64,000 bases of DNA from Megachile rotundata (GCF_050947335.1 NW_027474214.1:1-64000), one strand, 5' to 3'. Positions 30,234-44,381 are shown, counted from the first letter of the stretch. The notes: generated by a model not told the origin, from the sequence alone. Made by a program: numbers and translations.

Positions 30234-32080
30234 TCCTATCGATCATATAAGCATAATATGGCTAATAATATGAAATAGATTGATAATAATAAGAGTAATA
30301 TGTATAGTAACTGTCGTTCTATCGATCATATAAGCATAATATGGCTAATAATATGAGTTAGATTGATAATAGTGAGTGTAATAAGTATAGTAATTGTCGT
30401 TCTATCGATCATATAAGCAGAATATGGCTAATAATATGAGTTAGATTGATAATAGTAAGAGTAATGCGTATAGTAATTGTCGTACTATCGATCATATAAG
30501 CATAATATGGCTAATAATATGAGTTAGATTGATAATAATAAGAGTAATGAGTATAGTAATTGTCGTTCTATCGATCATATAAGCATAATATGGCTAATAA
30601 TATGAGTTAGATTGATAATAATAACAGTAATGAGTATAGTAATTGTCGTCCTATCGATCATATAAGCATAATATGGCTAATAATATGAGTTAGATTGATA
30701 ATAATAAGAGTAATATGTATAGTAACTGTCGTTCTATCGATCATATAAGCATAATATGGCTAATAATATGAGTTAGATTGACAATAATAACAGTAATGAG
30801 TATAGTAATTGTCGTCCTATCGATCATATAAGCATAATATGGCTAATAATATGAGTTAGATTGATAATAATAAGAGTAATATGTATAGTAACTGTCGTTC
30901 TATCGATCATATAAGCATAATATGGCTAATAATATGAGTTAGATTGATAATAGTGAGTGTAATAAGTATAGTAATTGTCGTTCTATCGATCATATAAGCA
31001 GAATATGGCTAATAATATGAGTTAGATTGATAATAGTAAGAGTAATGCGTATAGTAATTGTCGTACTATCGATCATATAAGCATAATATAGCTAATAATA
31101 TGAGTTACATTGATAATAATAAGAGTAATGAGTATAGTAATTGTCGTTCTATCGATCATATCTGCATAATATTTCTAATAATATGAGTTAGATTGATAAT
31201 AATAACAGTAATGTGTATAGTAATTGTCGTCCTATCGATCATATAAGCATAATATGGCTAATAATATGAGTTAGATTGATAATAATAAGAGTAATATGTA
31301 TAGTAATTATCGTTCTATCGATCATATAAGCATAATATGGCTAATAATATGAGTTAGATTGACAATAGTGAGTGTAATAAGTATAGTAATTGTCGTTCTA
31401 TCGATCATATAAGCAGAATATGGCTAATAATATGAGTTATATTGATAATAGTAAGAGTAATGAGTATAGTAATTGTCGTACTATCGATCATATAAGCATA
31501 ATGTGGCTAATAATATGAGTTAGATTGATAATAATAAGAGTAGTGAGTATAGTAATTGTCGTTCTATCGATCATATCTGCATAATATGGTTAATAATATG
31601 AGTTAGATTGGTAATAGTGAGTGTAATAAGTATAGTAATTGTCGTTCTATCGGTCATATGAGCATAATGTGGCTAATAATATGAGTTAGATTGATAATAA
31701 TAAGAGTAATAAGTATAGTAATTGTCGTTCTATCGATCATATAAGCATAATATGGCTAATAATATGAGTTAGATTGATAATAGTGAGTGTAATAAGTATA
31801 GTAATTGTCGTTCTATCGATCATATAAGCAGAATATGGCTAATAATATGAGTTAGATTGATAATAGTGAGTGTAATAAGTATAGTAATTGTCGTACTATC
31901 GATCATATAAGCATAATGTGGCTAATAATATGAGTTAGATTGATAATAATAAGAGTAGTGAGTATAGTAATTGTCGTTCTATCTATCATATCTGCATAAT
32001 ATGGTTAATAATATGAGTTAGATTGATAATAGTGAGTGTAATAAGTATAGTAATTGTCGCTCTATCGATCATATAAGCAT

Positions 32081-32100
32081 AATATGGAAATAATATGAGT
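32081..32100 (+). repeat. One-base-deleted monomer, GGAAATAATATG class (site 1)
   Basis: GGAAATAATATGAG replaces GGCTAATAATATGAG, so the monomer is 82 bp. The same monomer also has CGCTCTATCG and is followed by TTAGATAGATAAT, which marks all members of this class as copies of one founder. Confidence 0.95.
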
Positions 32101-33324
32101 TAGATAGATAATAATAAGAGTAATGTGTATAGTTATTGTCGTTCTATCGATCATATCTGCATAATATGGTTAATCATATGAGTTAGATTGGTAATAGTGA
32201 GTGTAATAAGTATAGTAATTGTCGTTCTATCGGTCATATGACCGTAATATGGCTAATAATATGAGTTAGATTGATAATAATAAGTGTAATAAGTATAGTA
32301 ATTGTCGTTCTATCGATCATATAAGCATAATATGGCTAATAATATGAGTTAGATTGATAATAGTGAGTGTAATAAGTATAGTAATTGTCGTTCTATCGAT
32401 CATATAAGCAGAATATGGCTAATAATATGAGTTAGATTGATAATAGTAAGAGTAATGGGTATAGTAATTGTCGTACTATCGATCATATAAGCATAATGTG
32501 GCTAATAATATGAGTTAGATTGATAATAATAAGAGTAATATGTATAGTAATTGTCGTTCTATCGATCATATCTGCATAATATGGTTAATAATATGAGTTA
32601 GATTGATAATAGTGAGTGTAATAAGTTTAGTAAATGTCGTTCTATCGATCATATAAGCATAATATAGCTAATAATATGAGTTATATTGATAATAGTAAGA
32701 GTAATGAGTATAGTAATTGTCGTACTATCGATCATATAAGCATAATGTGGCTAATAATATGAGTTAGATTGATAATAATAAGAGTAGTGAGTATAGTAAT
32801 TGTCGTTCTATCGATCATATCTGCATAATATGGTTAATAATATGAGTTAGATTGGTAATAGTGAGTGTAATAAGTATAGTAATTGTCGTTCTATCGGTCA
32901 TATGAGCATAATATGGCTAATAATATGAGTTAGATTGATAATAATAAGAGTAATAAGTATAGTAATTGTCGTTCTATCGATCATATAAGCATAATATGGC
33001 TAATAATATGAGTTAGATTGATAATAGTGAGTGTAATAAGTATAGTAATTGTCGTTCTATCGATCATATAAGCAGAATATGGCTAATAATATGAGTTAGA
33101 TTGATAATAGTGAGTGTAATAAGTATAGTAATTGTCGTACTATCGATCATATAAGCATAATGTGGCTAATAATATGAGTTAGATTGATAATAATAAGAGT
33201 AGTGAGTATAGTAATTGTCGTTCTATCTATCATATCTGCATAATATGGTTAATAATATGAGTTAGATTGATAATAGTGAGTGTAATAAGTATAGTAATTG
33301 TCGCTCTATCGATCATATAAGCAT

Positions 33325-33344
33325 AATATGGAAATAATATGAGT
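33325..33344 (+). repeat. One-base-deleted monomer, GGAAATAATATG class (site 2)
   Basis: 1,244 bp after site 1, in the second 15-monomer unit. Confidence 0.95.
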
Positions 33345-33788
33345 TAGATAGATAATAATAAGAGTAATGTGTATAGTTATTGTCGTTCTATCGATCATAT
33401 CTGCATAATATGGTTAATCATATGAGTTAGATTGGTAATAGTGAGTGTAATAAGTATAGTAATTGTCGTTCTATCGGTCATATGACCGTAATATGGCTAA
33501 TAATATGAGTTAGATTGATAATAATAAGTGTAATAAGTATAGTAATTGTCGTTCTATCGATCATATAAGCATAATATGGCTAATAATATGAGTTAGATTG
33601 ATAATAGTGAGTGTAATAAGTATAGTAATTGTCGTTCTATCGATCATATAAGCAGAATATGGCTAATAATATGAGTTAGATTGATAATAGTAAGAGTAAT
33701 GGGTATAGTAATTGTCGTACTATCGATCATATAAGCATAATGTGGCTAATAATATGAGTTAGATTGATAATAATAAGAGTAATGAGTA

Positions 33789-36100
33789 TAGTAATTGTCG
33801 TTCTATCGATCATATCTGCATAATATGGTTAATAATATGAGTTAGATTGTTAATAAAAGAGTAATGAGTATAGTAATTGTCGTTCTATCGATCATATCGG
33901 CATAATATGGTTAATAATATGAGTTACATTGATAATAGTGAGTGTAATAAGTTTAGTAAATGTCGTTCTATCGATCATATAAGCATAATATAGCTAATAA
34001 TATGAGTTACATTGATAATAATAAGAGTAATAAGTATAGTAATTGTCGTTCTATCGATCATATAAGCATAATATGGCTAATAATATGAGTTAGATTGATA
34101 ATAATAACAGTAATGAGTATAGTCATTGTCGTCCTATCGATCATATAAGCATAATATGGCTAATAATATGAGTTAGATTGATAATAATAAGAGTAATGAG
34201 TATAGTAATTGTCGTTCTATCGATCATATCTGCTTAATATGGTTAATAATATGAGTTAGATTGATAATAGTGAGTGTAATAAGTTTAGTAATTGTCGTTC
34301 TATCGATAATATAAGCATAATATGGCTAATAATATGAGTGAGATTGATAATAATAAGAGTAATGAGTATAGTAATTGTCGTTCTATCGATCATATAAGCA
34401 TAATATGGCTAATAATATGAGTTAGATTGATAATAATAAGAGTAATAAGTACAGTAATTGTCGTTCTATCGATCATATAAGCATAATATGGCTAATATAA
34501 TGAGTTAGATTGATAATAATAACAGTAATGAGTATAGTAATTGTCGTCCTATCGATCATATAAGCAGAATATGGCTAATAATATGAGTTAGATTGATAAT
34601 AGTAAGAGTAATGAGTATAGCAATTGTCGTACTATCGATCATATAAGCATAATGTGGCTAATAATATGAGTTAGTTTGATAATAATAAGAGTAATGAGTC
34701 TAGTAATTGTCGTTCTATCGATCATATCTGCATAATATGGTTAATAATATTAGTTAGAATGATAACAGTGAGTGTAATAAGTTTAGTAATTGTCGTTCTA
34801 TCGATAATATAAGCATAATATGGCTAATAATATGAGTGAGATTGATAATAATAAGAGTAATGAGTATAGTAATTGTCGTTCTATCGATCATATAAGCATA
34901 ATATGGCTAATAATATGAGTTAGATTGATAATAATAAGAGTAATAAGTACAGTAATTGTCATTCTATCGATCATATAAGCATAATATGGCTAATAATATG
35001 AGTTACATTGATAATAGTGAGTGTAATAAGTTTAGTAAATGTCGTTCTATCGATCATATAAGCATAATATAGCTAATAATATGAGTTACATTGATAATAA
35101 TAAGAGTAATGAGTATAGTAATTGTCGTTCTATCGATCATATCTGCATAATATGACTAATAATATGAGTTAGATTGATAATAATAAGAGTAATGAGTATA
35201 GTAATTGTCGTTCTATCGATCATATCTGCATAATATGGTTAATAATATGAGTTAGATTGATAATAGTGAGTGTAATAAGTTTAGTAATTGTCGTTCTATC
35301 GATAATATAAGCATAATATGGCTAATAATATGAGTGAGATTGATAATAATAAGAGTAATGAGAATAGTAATTGTCGTTCTATCGATCATATAAGCATAAT
35401 ATGGCTAATAATATGAGTTAGATTGATAATAATAAGAGTAATAAGTACAGTAATTGTCGTTCTATCGATCATATAAGCATAATATGGCTAATATTATGAG
35501 TTAGATTGATAATAATAACAGTAATGAGTATAGTAATTGTCGTCCTATCGATCATATAAGCATAATATGGCTAATAATATGAGTTAGATTGATAATAATA
35601 ACAGTAATGAGTATAGCAATTGTCGTCCTATCGATCATATAAGCATAATATGGCTAATAATATGAGTTAGATTGATAATAATAAGGGTAATATATATAGT
35701 AATTATCGTTCTATCGATCATATAAGCATAATATGGCTAATAATATGAGTTAGATTGATAATAATAAGAGTAATGAGTACAGTAATTGTCGTTCTATCGA
35801 TCATATAAGCATAATATGGCTAATAATATGAGTTAGATTGATAATAGTGAGTGTAATAAGTATAGTAATTGTCGTTCTATCGATCATATAAGCAGAATAT
35901 GGCTAATAATATGAGTTAGATTGATAATAATAAGAGTAATGAGTATAGTAATTGTCGTTCTATCGATCATATAAGCATAATATGGCTAATAATATGAGTT
36001 AGATTGATAATAATAACAGTAATGAGTATAGCAATTGTCGTCCTATCGATCATATAAGCATAATATGGCTAATAATATGAGTTAGATTGATAATAATAAG
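33789..36100 (+). repeat. Block E, copy 1 (2.3 kb)
   Basis: Matches 46,319-48,630 at an offset of 12,530 bp (151 monomers less three bases). Markers are TTGTTAATAAAAGAG at 33,847, CATATCGGCATAATATGG, AGTCATTGTCGTCC at 34,121, CATATCTGCTTAATATGG, TAGAATGATAACAGTG at 34,755 and GGCTAATATAATGAG near 34,488. Other diverged copies lie at 37,429-39,4xx, 51.8-53.4 kb and 54.0-54.9 kb. The match ends at 36,101, where this copy switches into block C monomers. Confidence 0.8.
33845..33862 (+). repeat. One-base-deleted monomer, TTGTTAATAAAAG class (site 1)
   Basis: TTGTTAATAAAAGAG replaces TTGATAATAATAAGAG: an A to T change plus loss of one base in the TAA-rich tail. It is always followed by CATATCGGCATAATATGG. 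Confidence 0.95.
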
Positions 36101-37428
36101 AGTAATAAGTATAGTAATTGTCGTTCTATCGATCATATCTGCATAAAATGGCTAATAATATGAGTTAGATTGGTAATAATAAGAGTAATAAGTATAGTTA
36201 TTGTCATTCTATCGATCATTTAAGCATAATATGGCTAATAATATGAGTTAGATTGATAATAATAAGAGTAATATGTATAGTAATTGTCGTTCTATCGATC
36301 CTATAAGCATAATATGGCTAATAATATGAGTTAGATTGATAATAATAAGAGTAATAAGTATAGTAATTGTTGTTCTGTCGATCATGTAAGCATAAAATGG
36401 CTAATAATATGAGTTAGACTGATAATAATAAGAGTAATAAGTACAGTAATTGCCGTTCTATCGATCACATACACATAATATGGCTAATAATATGAGTTAG
36501 ATTGATAATGATATGAGTAATAGGTATAGTAATTGTCGTTCTATCGAGCCTATAAGCATAATATGGCTAATAATATTAGTTAGATTGATAATGATAAGAG
36601 TAATGAGTATAGTAATTGTCGTTCTATCGATCATATAAGCATAATATGGCTAATAATATGAGTTAGATTGATAATAATAAGAGTTATGAGTATAGTAATT
36701 GTCGTTCTGTCGATCATATAAGCATAATATGGCGAATAATATGAGTTAGATTGATAATAATAAGAGTAATAAGTATAGTAATTGTCGTTCTATCGATCAT
36801 ATCTGCATAAAATGGCTAATAATATGAGTTAGATTGGTAATAATAAGAGTAATAAGTATAGTTATTGTCAGTCTATCGATCATTTAAGCATAATATGGCT
36901 AATAATATGAGTTAGATTGATAATAATAAGAGTAATAAGCATAGTAATTGTCGTTCTGTCGATCATATAAGCATAAAATGGCTAATAATATGAGTTAGAT
37001 TGATAATAATAAGAGTAATATGTATAGTAATTGTCGTTCTATCGATCCTATAAGCATAATATGGCTAATAATATGAGTTAGATTGATAATAATAAGAGTA
37101 ATAAGTATAGTAATTGTCGTTCTATCGATCATATCTGCATAATACGGTGAATAATATGAGTTAGATTGATAATAATAAGAGTAATAAGTATAGTAATTGT
37201 TGTTCTGTCGATCATATAAGCATAAAATGGCTAATAATATGAGTTAGACTGATAATAATAAGAGTAATAAGTACAGTAATTGCCGTTCTATCGATCACAT
37301 AAGCATAATATGGCTAATAATATGAGTTAGATTGATAATGATATGAGTAATAGGTATAGTAATTGTCGTTCTATCGAGCCTATAAGCATAATATGGCTAA
37401 TAATATTAGTTAGATTGATAATGATAAG
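34109..37428 (+). repeat. Block D, unit 1 of a 40-monomer (3,320 bp) tandem duplication
   Basis: Followed immediately by unit 2. The match begins at 34,109/37,429 and continues to 37,165/40,485 without a difference noticed. The unit is composite: 34,109-36,070 is right-type sequence and 36,071-37,428 is left-type block C. The duplication must therefore be younger than the joining of these two parts. Confidence 0.85.
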
Positions 37429-37443
37429 AGTAATGAGTATAGT
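36071..37443 (+). repeat. Block C, copy 2 (left-type island)
   Basis: About 16 monomers of subtypes otherwise typical of the left 28 kb (AATAGGTATAG, TCGAGCCTATAAGC, CATTTAAGC, GGCGAATAATATG), flanked on both sides by right-type monomers. Both junctions are in monomer register. A third copy is in unit 2 of block D from 39,391, minus one monomer. Confidence 0.85.
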
Positions 37444-40400
37444 CATTGTCGTCCTATCGATCATATAAGCATAATATGGCTAATAATATGAGTTAGATTG
37501 ATAATAATAAGAGTAATGAGTATAGTAATTGTCGTTCTATCGATCATATCTGCTTAATATGGTTAATAATATGAGTTAGATTGATAATAGTGAGTGTAAT
37601 AAGTTTAGTAATTGTCGTTCTATCGATAATATAAGCATAATATGGCTAATAATATGAGTGAGATTGATAATAATAAGAGTAATGAGTATAGTAATTGTCG
37701 TTCTATCGATCATATAAGCATAATATGGCTAATAATATGAGTTAGATTGATAATAATAAGAGTAATAAGTACAGTAATTGTCGTTCTATCGATCATATAA
37801 GCATAATATGGCTAATATAATGAGTTAGATTGATAATAATAACAGTAATGAGTATAGTAATTGTCGTCCTATCGATCATATAAGCAGAATATGGCTAATA
37901 ATATGAGTTAGATTGATAATAGTAAGAGTAATGAGTATAGCAATTGTCGTACTATCGATCATATAAGCATAATGTGGCTAATAATATGAGTTAGTTTGAT
38001 AATAATAAGAGTAATGAGTCTAGTAATTGTCGTTCTATCGATCATATCTGCATAATATGGTTAATAATATTAGTTAGAATGATAACAGTGAGTGTAATAA
38101 GTTTAGTAATTGTCGTTCTATCGATAATATAAGCATAATATGGCTAATAATATGAGTGAGATTGATAATAATAAGAGTAATGAGTATAGTAATTGTCGTT
38201 CTATCGATCATATAAGCATAATATGGCTAATAATATGAGTTAGATTGATAATAATAAGAGTAATAAGTACAGTAATTGTCATTCTATCGATCATATAAGC
38301 ATAATATGGCTAATAATATGAGTTACATTGATAATAGTGAGTGTAATAAGTTTAGTAAATGTCGTTCTATCGATCATATAAGCATAATATAGCTAATAAT
38401 ATGAGTTACATTGATAATAATAAGAGTAATGAGTATAGTAATTGTCGTTCTATCGATCATATCTGCATAATATGACTAATAATATGAGTTAGATTGATAA
38501 TAATAAGAGTAATGAGTATAGTAATTGTCGTTCTATCGATCATATCTGCATAATATGGTTAATAATATGAGTTAGATTGATAATAGTGAGTGTAATAAGT
38601 TTAGTAATTGTCGTTCTATCGATAATATAAGCATAATATGGCTAATAATATGAGTGAGATTGATAATAATAAGAGTAATGAGAATAGTAATTGTCGTTCT
38701 ATCGATCATATAAGCATAATATGGCTAATAATATGAGTTAGATTGATAATAATAAGAGTAATAAGTACAGTAATTGTCGTTCTATCGATCATATAAGCAT
38801 AATATGGCTAATATTATGAGTTAGATTGATAATAATAACAGTAATGAGTATAGTAATTGTCGTCCTATCGATCATATAAGCATAATATGGCTAATAATAT
38901 GAGTTAGATTGATAATAATAACAGTAATGAGTATAGCAATTGTCGTCCTATCGATCATATAAGCATAATATGGCTAATAATATGAGTTAGATTGATAATA
39001 ATAAGGGTAATATATATAGTAATTATCGTTCTATCGATCATATAAGCATAATATGGCTAATAATATGAGTTAGATTGATAATAATAAGAGTAATGAGTAC
39101 AGTAATTGTCGTTCTATCGATCATATAAGCATAATATGGCTAATAATATGAGTTAGATTGATAATAGTGAGTGTAATAAGTATAGTAATTGTCGTTCTAT
39201 CGATCATATAAGCAGAATATGGCTAATAATATGAGTTAGATTGATAATAATAAGAGTAATGAGTATAGTAATTGTCGTTCTATCGATCATATAAGCATAA
39301 TATGGCTAATAATATGAGTTAGATTGATAATAATAACAGTAATGAGTATAGCAATTGTCGTCCTATCGATCATATAAGCATAATATGGCTAATAATATGA
39401 GTTAGATTGATAATAATAAGAGTAATAAGTATAGTAATTGTCGTTCTATCGATCATATCTGCATAAAATGGCTAATAATATGAGTTAGATTGGTAATAAT
39501 AAGAGTAATAAGTATAGTTATTGTCATTCTATCGATCATTTAAGCATAATATGGCTAATAATATGAGTTAGATTGATAATAATAAGAGTAATATGTATAG
39601 TAATTGTCGTTCTATCGATCCTATAAGCATAATATGGCTAATAATATGAGTTAGATTGATAATAATAAGAGTAATAAGTATAGTAATTGTTGTTCTGTCG
39701 ATCATGTAAGCATAAAATGGCTAATAATATGAGTTAGACTGATAATAATAAGAGTAATAAGTACAGTAATTGCCGTTCTATCGATCACATACACATAATA
39801 TGGCTAATAATATGAGTTAGATTGATAATGATATGAGTAATAGGTATAGTAATTGTCGTTCTATCGAGCCTATAAGCATAATATGGCTAATAATATTAGT
39901 TAGATTGATAATGATAAGAGTAATGAGTATAGTAATTGTCGTTCTATCGATCATATAAGCATAATATGGCTAATAATATGAGTTAGATTGATAATAATAA
40001 GAGTTATGAGTATAGTAATTGTCGTTCTGTCGATCATATAAGCATAATATGGCGAATAATATGAGTTAGATTGATAATAATAAGAGTAATAAGTATAGTA
40101 ATTGTCGTTCTATCGATCATATCTGCATAAAATGGCTAATAATATGAGTTAGATTGGTAATAATAAGAGTAATAAGTATAGTTATTGTCAGTCTATCGAT
40201 CATTTAAGCATAATATGGCTAATAATATGAGTTAGATTGATAATAATAAGAGTAATAAGCATAGTAATTGTCGTTCTGTCGATCATATAAGCATAAAATG
40301 GCTAATAATATGAGTTAGATTGATAATAATAAGAGTAATATGTATAGTAATTGTCGTTCTATCGATCCTATAAGCATAATATGGCTAATAATATGAGTTA

Positions 40401-40680
40401 GATTGATAATAATAAGAGTAATAAGTATAGTAATTGTCGTTCTATCGATCATATCTGCATAATACGGTGAATAATATGAGTTAGACTGATAATAATAAGA
40501 GTAATAAGTACAGTAATTGCCGTTCTATCGATCACATAAGCATAATATGGCTAATAATATGAGTTAGATTGATAATGATATGAGTAATAGGTATAGTAAT
40601 TGTCGTTCTATCGAGCCTATAAGCATAATATGGCTAATAATATTAGTTAGATTGATAATGATAAGAGTAATGAGTATAGT
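37429..40680 (+). repeat. Block D, unit 2, one monomer shorter
   Basis: Second unit of the 3,320 bp tandem duplication. At 40,485/40,486 it has lost exactly one monomer (83 bp): the monomer with TTGTTGTTCTGTCG that follows AATACGGTGAATAATATG in unit 1 (about 37,166-37,248) is absent. After that it agrees with unit 1 at an offset of 3,237 bp up to 40,680, where it continues into block F instead of returning to AGTCATTGTC. Confidence 0.85.
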
Positions 40681-42431
40681 AATTGTCGTTCTATCGATCA
40701 TATAAGCATAATATGGCTAATAATATGAGTTAGATTGATAATCATAAGAGTAATGAGTATAGTAATTGTCGTACTATCGATCATATAAGCATAATATGGC
40801 TAATAATATGAGTTAGATTGATAATAATAACAGTAATGAGTATAGTTATTGTCGTCCTATCGATCATATAAGCATAATATGGCTAATAATATGAGTTAGA
40901 TTGATAATAATAAGAGTAATGAGTATAGTAATTGTCGTTCTATAGATCATATCTGCATAATATGGTTAATAATATGAGTTAGATTGATAATAGTGAGTGT
41001 AATAAGTTTAGTAAATGTCGTTCTATCGATCATATAAGCATAATATGGCTAATAATATGAGTTAGATTGATAATAATAAGAGTAATGAGTCTAGTGATTG
41101 TCGTTCTGTCGATCATATCTGCATAATATGGTTAATAATATGAGTTAGATTGATAATAATAAGAGTAATGAGTATAGTAATTGTCGTTCTATCGATCATA
41201 TCTGCATAATATGGTTAATAATATGAGTTACATTGATAATAGTGAGTGTAATAAGTTTAGTAAATGTCGTTCTATCGATCATATAAGCATAATATAGCTA
41301 ATAATATTAGTTACATTGATAATAATAAGAGTAATAAGTATAGTAATTGTCGTTCTATCGATCATATAAGCATAATATGGCTAATAATATGAGTTAGATT
41401 CATAATAATAACAGTAATGAGTATAGTAATTGTCGTCCTATCGTTCATATAAGCATATTATGGCTAATAATATGAGTTAGATTGATAATAATAAGAGTAA
41501 TGAGTATAGTAATTGTCGTTCTATCGATCATATCTGCATAATATGGTTAATAATGTGAGTTAGATTGATAATAGTGAGTGTAATAAGTTTAGTAAATGTC
41601 GTTCTATCGATCATATAAGCATAATATAGCTAATAATATGAGTTACATTGATAATAATAAGAGTAATGAGTATAGTAATTGTCGTTCTATCGATCATATC
41701 TGCATAATATGGCTAATAATATGAGTTAGATTGATAATAATAACAGTAATGTGTATAGTAATTGTCGTCCTATCGATCATATAAGCATAATATGGCTAAT
41801 AATATGAGTCAGATTGATAATAATAAGAGTAATATGTATAATAATTATCGTTCTATCGATCATATAAGCATAATATGGCTAATAATATGAGTTAGATTGA
41901 TAATAGTGAGTGTAATAAATATAGTAATTGTCGTTCTATCGATCATATAAGCAGAATATGGCTAATAATATGAGTTAGATTGATAATAGTAAGAGTAATG
42001 AGTATAGTAATTGTCGTTCTATCGATCATATAAGCAGAATATGGCTAATAATATGAGTTAGATTGATAATAGTAAGAGTAATGCGTATAGTAATTGTCGT
42101 ACTATCGATCATATAAGCATAATATAGCTAATAATATGAGTTACATTGATAATAATAAGAGTAATGAGTATAGTAATTGTCGTTCTATCGATCATATCTG
42201 CATAATATGACTAATAATATGAGTTAGATTGATAATAATAACAGTAATGTGTATAGTAATTGTCGTCCTATCGATCATATAAGGATAATATGGCTAATAA
42301 TATGAGTTAGATTGATAATAATAAGAGTAATATGGATAGTAATTATCGTTCTATCGATCATATAAGCATAATATGCCTAATAATATGAGTTAGATTGATA
42401 ATAATAACAGTAATGAGTATAGAAATTGTCG
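40486..42431 (+). repeat. Block F, copy 2
   Basis: Counterpart of the 28.2-30.2 kb block. Private change: TCTATAGATCATATC near 40,940, which removes the ClaI site. It carries GAGTCTAGTGATTG at 41,087, shared only with 28,889. Confidence 0.75.
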
Positions 42432-42452
42432 TTCTATCGATCATATAAGCAT

Positions 42453-43316
42453 AATATGGCTAATAATATGAGTTAGATTGATAATAATAACAGTAATGAG
42501 TATAGTAATTGTCGTCCTATCGATCATATAAGCATAATATGGCTAATAATATGAGTTAGATTGATAATAATAAGAGTAATATGTATAGTAACTGTCGTTC
42601 TATCGATCATATAAGCATAATATGGCTAATAATATGAGTTAGATTGACAATAATAACAGTAATGAGTATAGTAATTGTCGTCCTATCGATCATATAAGCA
42701 TAATATGGCTAATAATATGAGTTAGATTGATAATAATAAGAGTAATATGTATAGTAACTGTCGTTCTATCGATCATATAAGCATAATATGGCTAATAATA
42801 TGAGTTAGATTGATAATAGTGAGTGTAATAAGTATAGTAATTGTCGTTCTATCGATCATATAAGCAGAATATGGCTAATAATATGAGTTAGATTGATAAT
42901 AATAACAGTAATGAGTATAGTAATTGTCGTCCTATCGATCATATAAGCATAATATGGCTAATAATATGAGTTAGATTGATAATAATAAGAGTAATATGTA
43001 TAGTAACTGTCGTTCTATCGATCATATAAGCATAATATGGCTAATAATATGAGTTAGATTGACAATAATAACAGTAATGAGTATAGTAATTGTCGTCCTA
43101 TCGATCATATAAGCATAATATGGCTAATAATATGAGTTAGATTGATAATAATAAGAGTAATATGTATAGTAACTGTCGTTCTATCGATCATATAAGCATA
43201 ATATGGCTAATAATATGAGTTAGATTGATAATAGTGAGTGTAATAAGTATAGTAATTGTCGTTCTATCGATCATATAAGCAGAATATGGCTAATAATATG
43301 AGTTAGATTGATAATA
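42453..43316 (+). repeat. 5-monomer (415 bp) tandem duplication
   Basis: 42,453-42,901 matches 42,868-43,316 at an offset of 415 bp. Each unit has two CAG/GTCGTCCT monomers, the second introduced by TTGACAATAATAACAG, alternating with AATATG/GTAACTGTCG monomers, then a GTG/GCAGAAT monomer. The corresponding place in the older block near 30.6-31.0 kb has a single unit, so this is a local, recent expansion. Confidence 0.8.
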
Positions 43317-44361
43317 GTAAGAGTAATGCGTATAGTAATTGTCGTACTATCGATCATATAAGCATAATATAGCTAATAATATGAGTTACATTGATAATAA
43401 TAAGAGTAATGAGTATAGTAATTGTCGTTCTATCGATCATATCTGCATAATATTTCTAATAATATGAGTTAGATTGATAATAATAACAGTAATGTGTATA
43501 GTAATTGTCGTCCTATCGATCATATAAGCATAATATGGCTAATAATATGAGTTAGATTGATAATAATAAGAGTAATATGTATAGTAATTATCGTTCTATC
43601 GATCATATAAGCATAATATGGCTAATAATATGAGTTAGATTGACAATAGTGAGTGTAATAAGTATAGTAATTGTCGTTCTATCGATCATATAAGCAGAAT
43701 ATGGCTAATAATATGAGTTATATTGATAATAGTAAGAGTAATGAGTATAGTAATTGTCGTACTATCGATCATATAAGCATAATGTGGCTAATAATATGAG
43801 TTAGATTGATAATAATAAGAGTAGTGAGTATAGTAATTGTCGTTCTATCGATCATATCTGCATAATATGGTTAATAATATGAGTTAGATTGGTAATAGTG
43901 AGTGTAATAAGTATAGTAATTGTCGTTCTATCGGTCATATGAGCATAATGTGGCTAATAATATGAGTTAGATTGATAATAATAAGAGTAATAAGTATAGT
44001 AATTGTCGTTCTATCGATCATATAAGCATAATATGGCTAATAATATGAGTTAGATTGATAATAGTGAGTGTAATAAGTATAGTAATTGTCGTTCTATCGA
44101 TCATATAAGCAGAATATGGCTAATAATATGAGTTAGATTGATAATAGTGAGTGTAATAAGTATAGTAATTGTCGTACTATCGATCATATAAGCATAATGT
44201 GGCTAATAATATGAGTTAGATTGATAATAATAAGAGTAGTGAGTATAGTAATTGTCGTTCTATCTATCATATCTGCATAATATGGTTAATAATATGAGTT
44301 AGATTGATAATAGTGAGTGTAATAAGTATAGTAATTGTCGCTCTATCGATCATATAAGCAT

Positions 44362-44381
44362 AATATGGAAATAATATGAGT
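44362..44381 (+). repeat. One-base-deleted monomer, GGAAATAATATG class (site 3)
   Basis: Paired with site 1 at an offset of 12,281 bp through block G. Confidence 0.95.

Larger units (their letters stand above)
31423..33783 (+). repeat. 15-monomer (1,244 bp) higher-order tandem pair
   Basis: 31,423-32,539 matches 32,667-33,783 at an offset of 1,244 bp, that is 15 x 83 minus the one base lost in each unit. Each unit carries, in order, TTATATTGATAATAG, GCATAATGTGG, ATCTATCATATCTGC, a CGCTCTATCG monomer with GGAAATAATATG, TTAGATAGATAATAA, GGTTAATCATATG and CATATGACCGTAATATGG. One difference was seen: GCATAATGTGG at 31,661 against GCATAATATGG in the second unit. This is the clearest classical higher-order repeat in the window. 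Confidence 0.85.
30587..33849 (+). repeat. Block G, copy 1 (3.3 kb)
   Basis: Matches 42,868-46,130 at an offset of 12,281 bp. It includes two copies of the 15-monomer unit and both of its GGAAATAATATG one-base-deleted monomers, and the rare CATAATATTTCTAATAAT at about 31,165 and 43,446. It ends at 33,850, where this copy has TTGTTAATAAAAG, while the other inserts three more monomers (249 bp) before reaching the same sequence. Confidence 0.8.
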
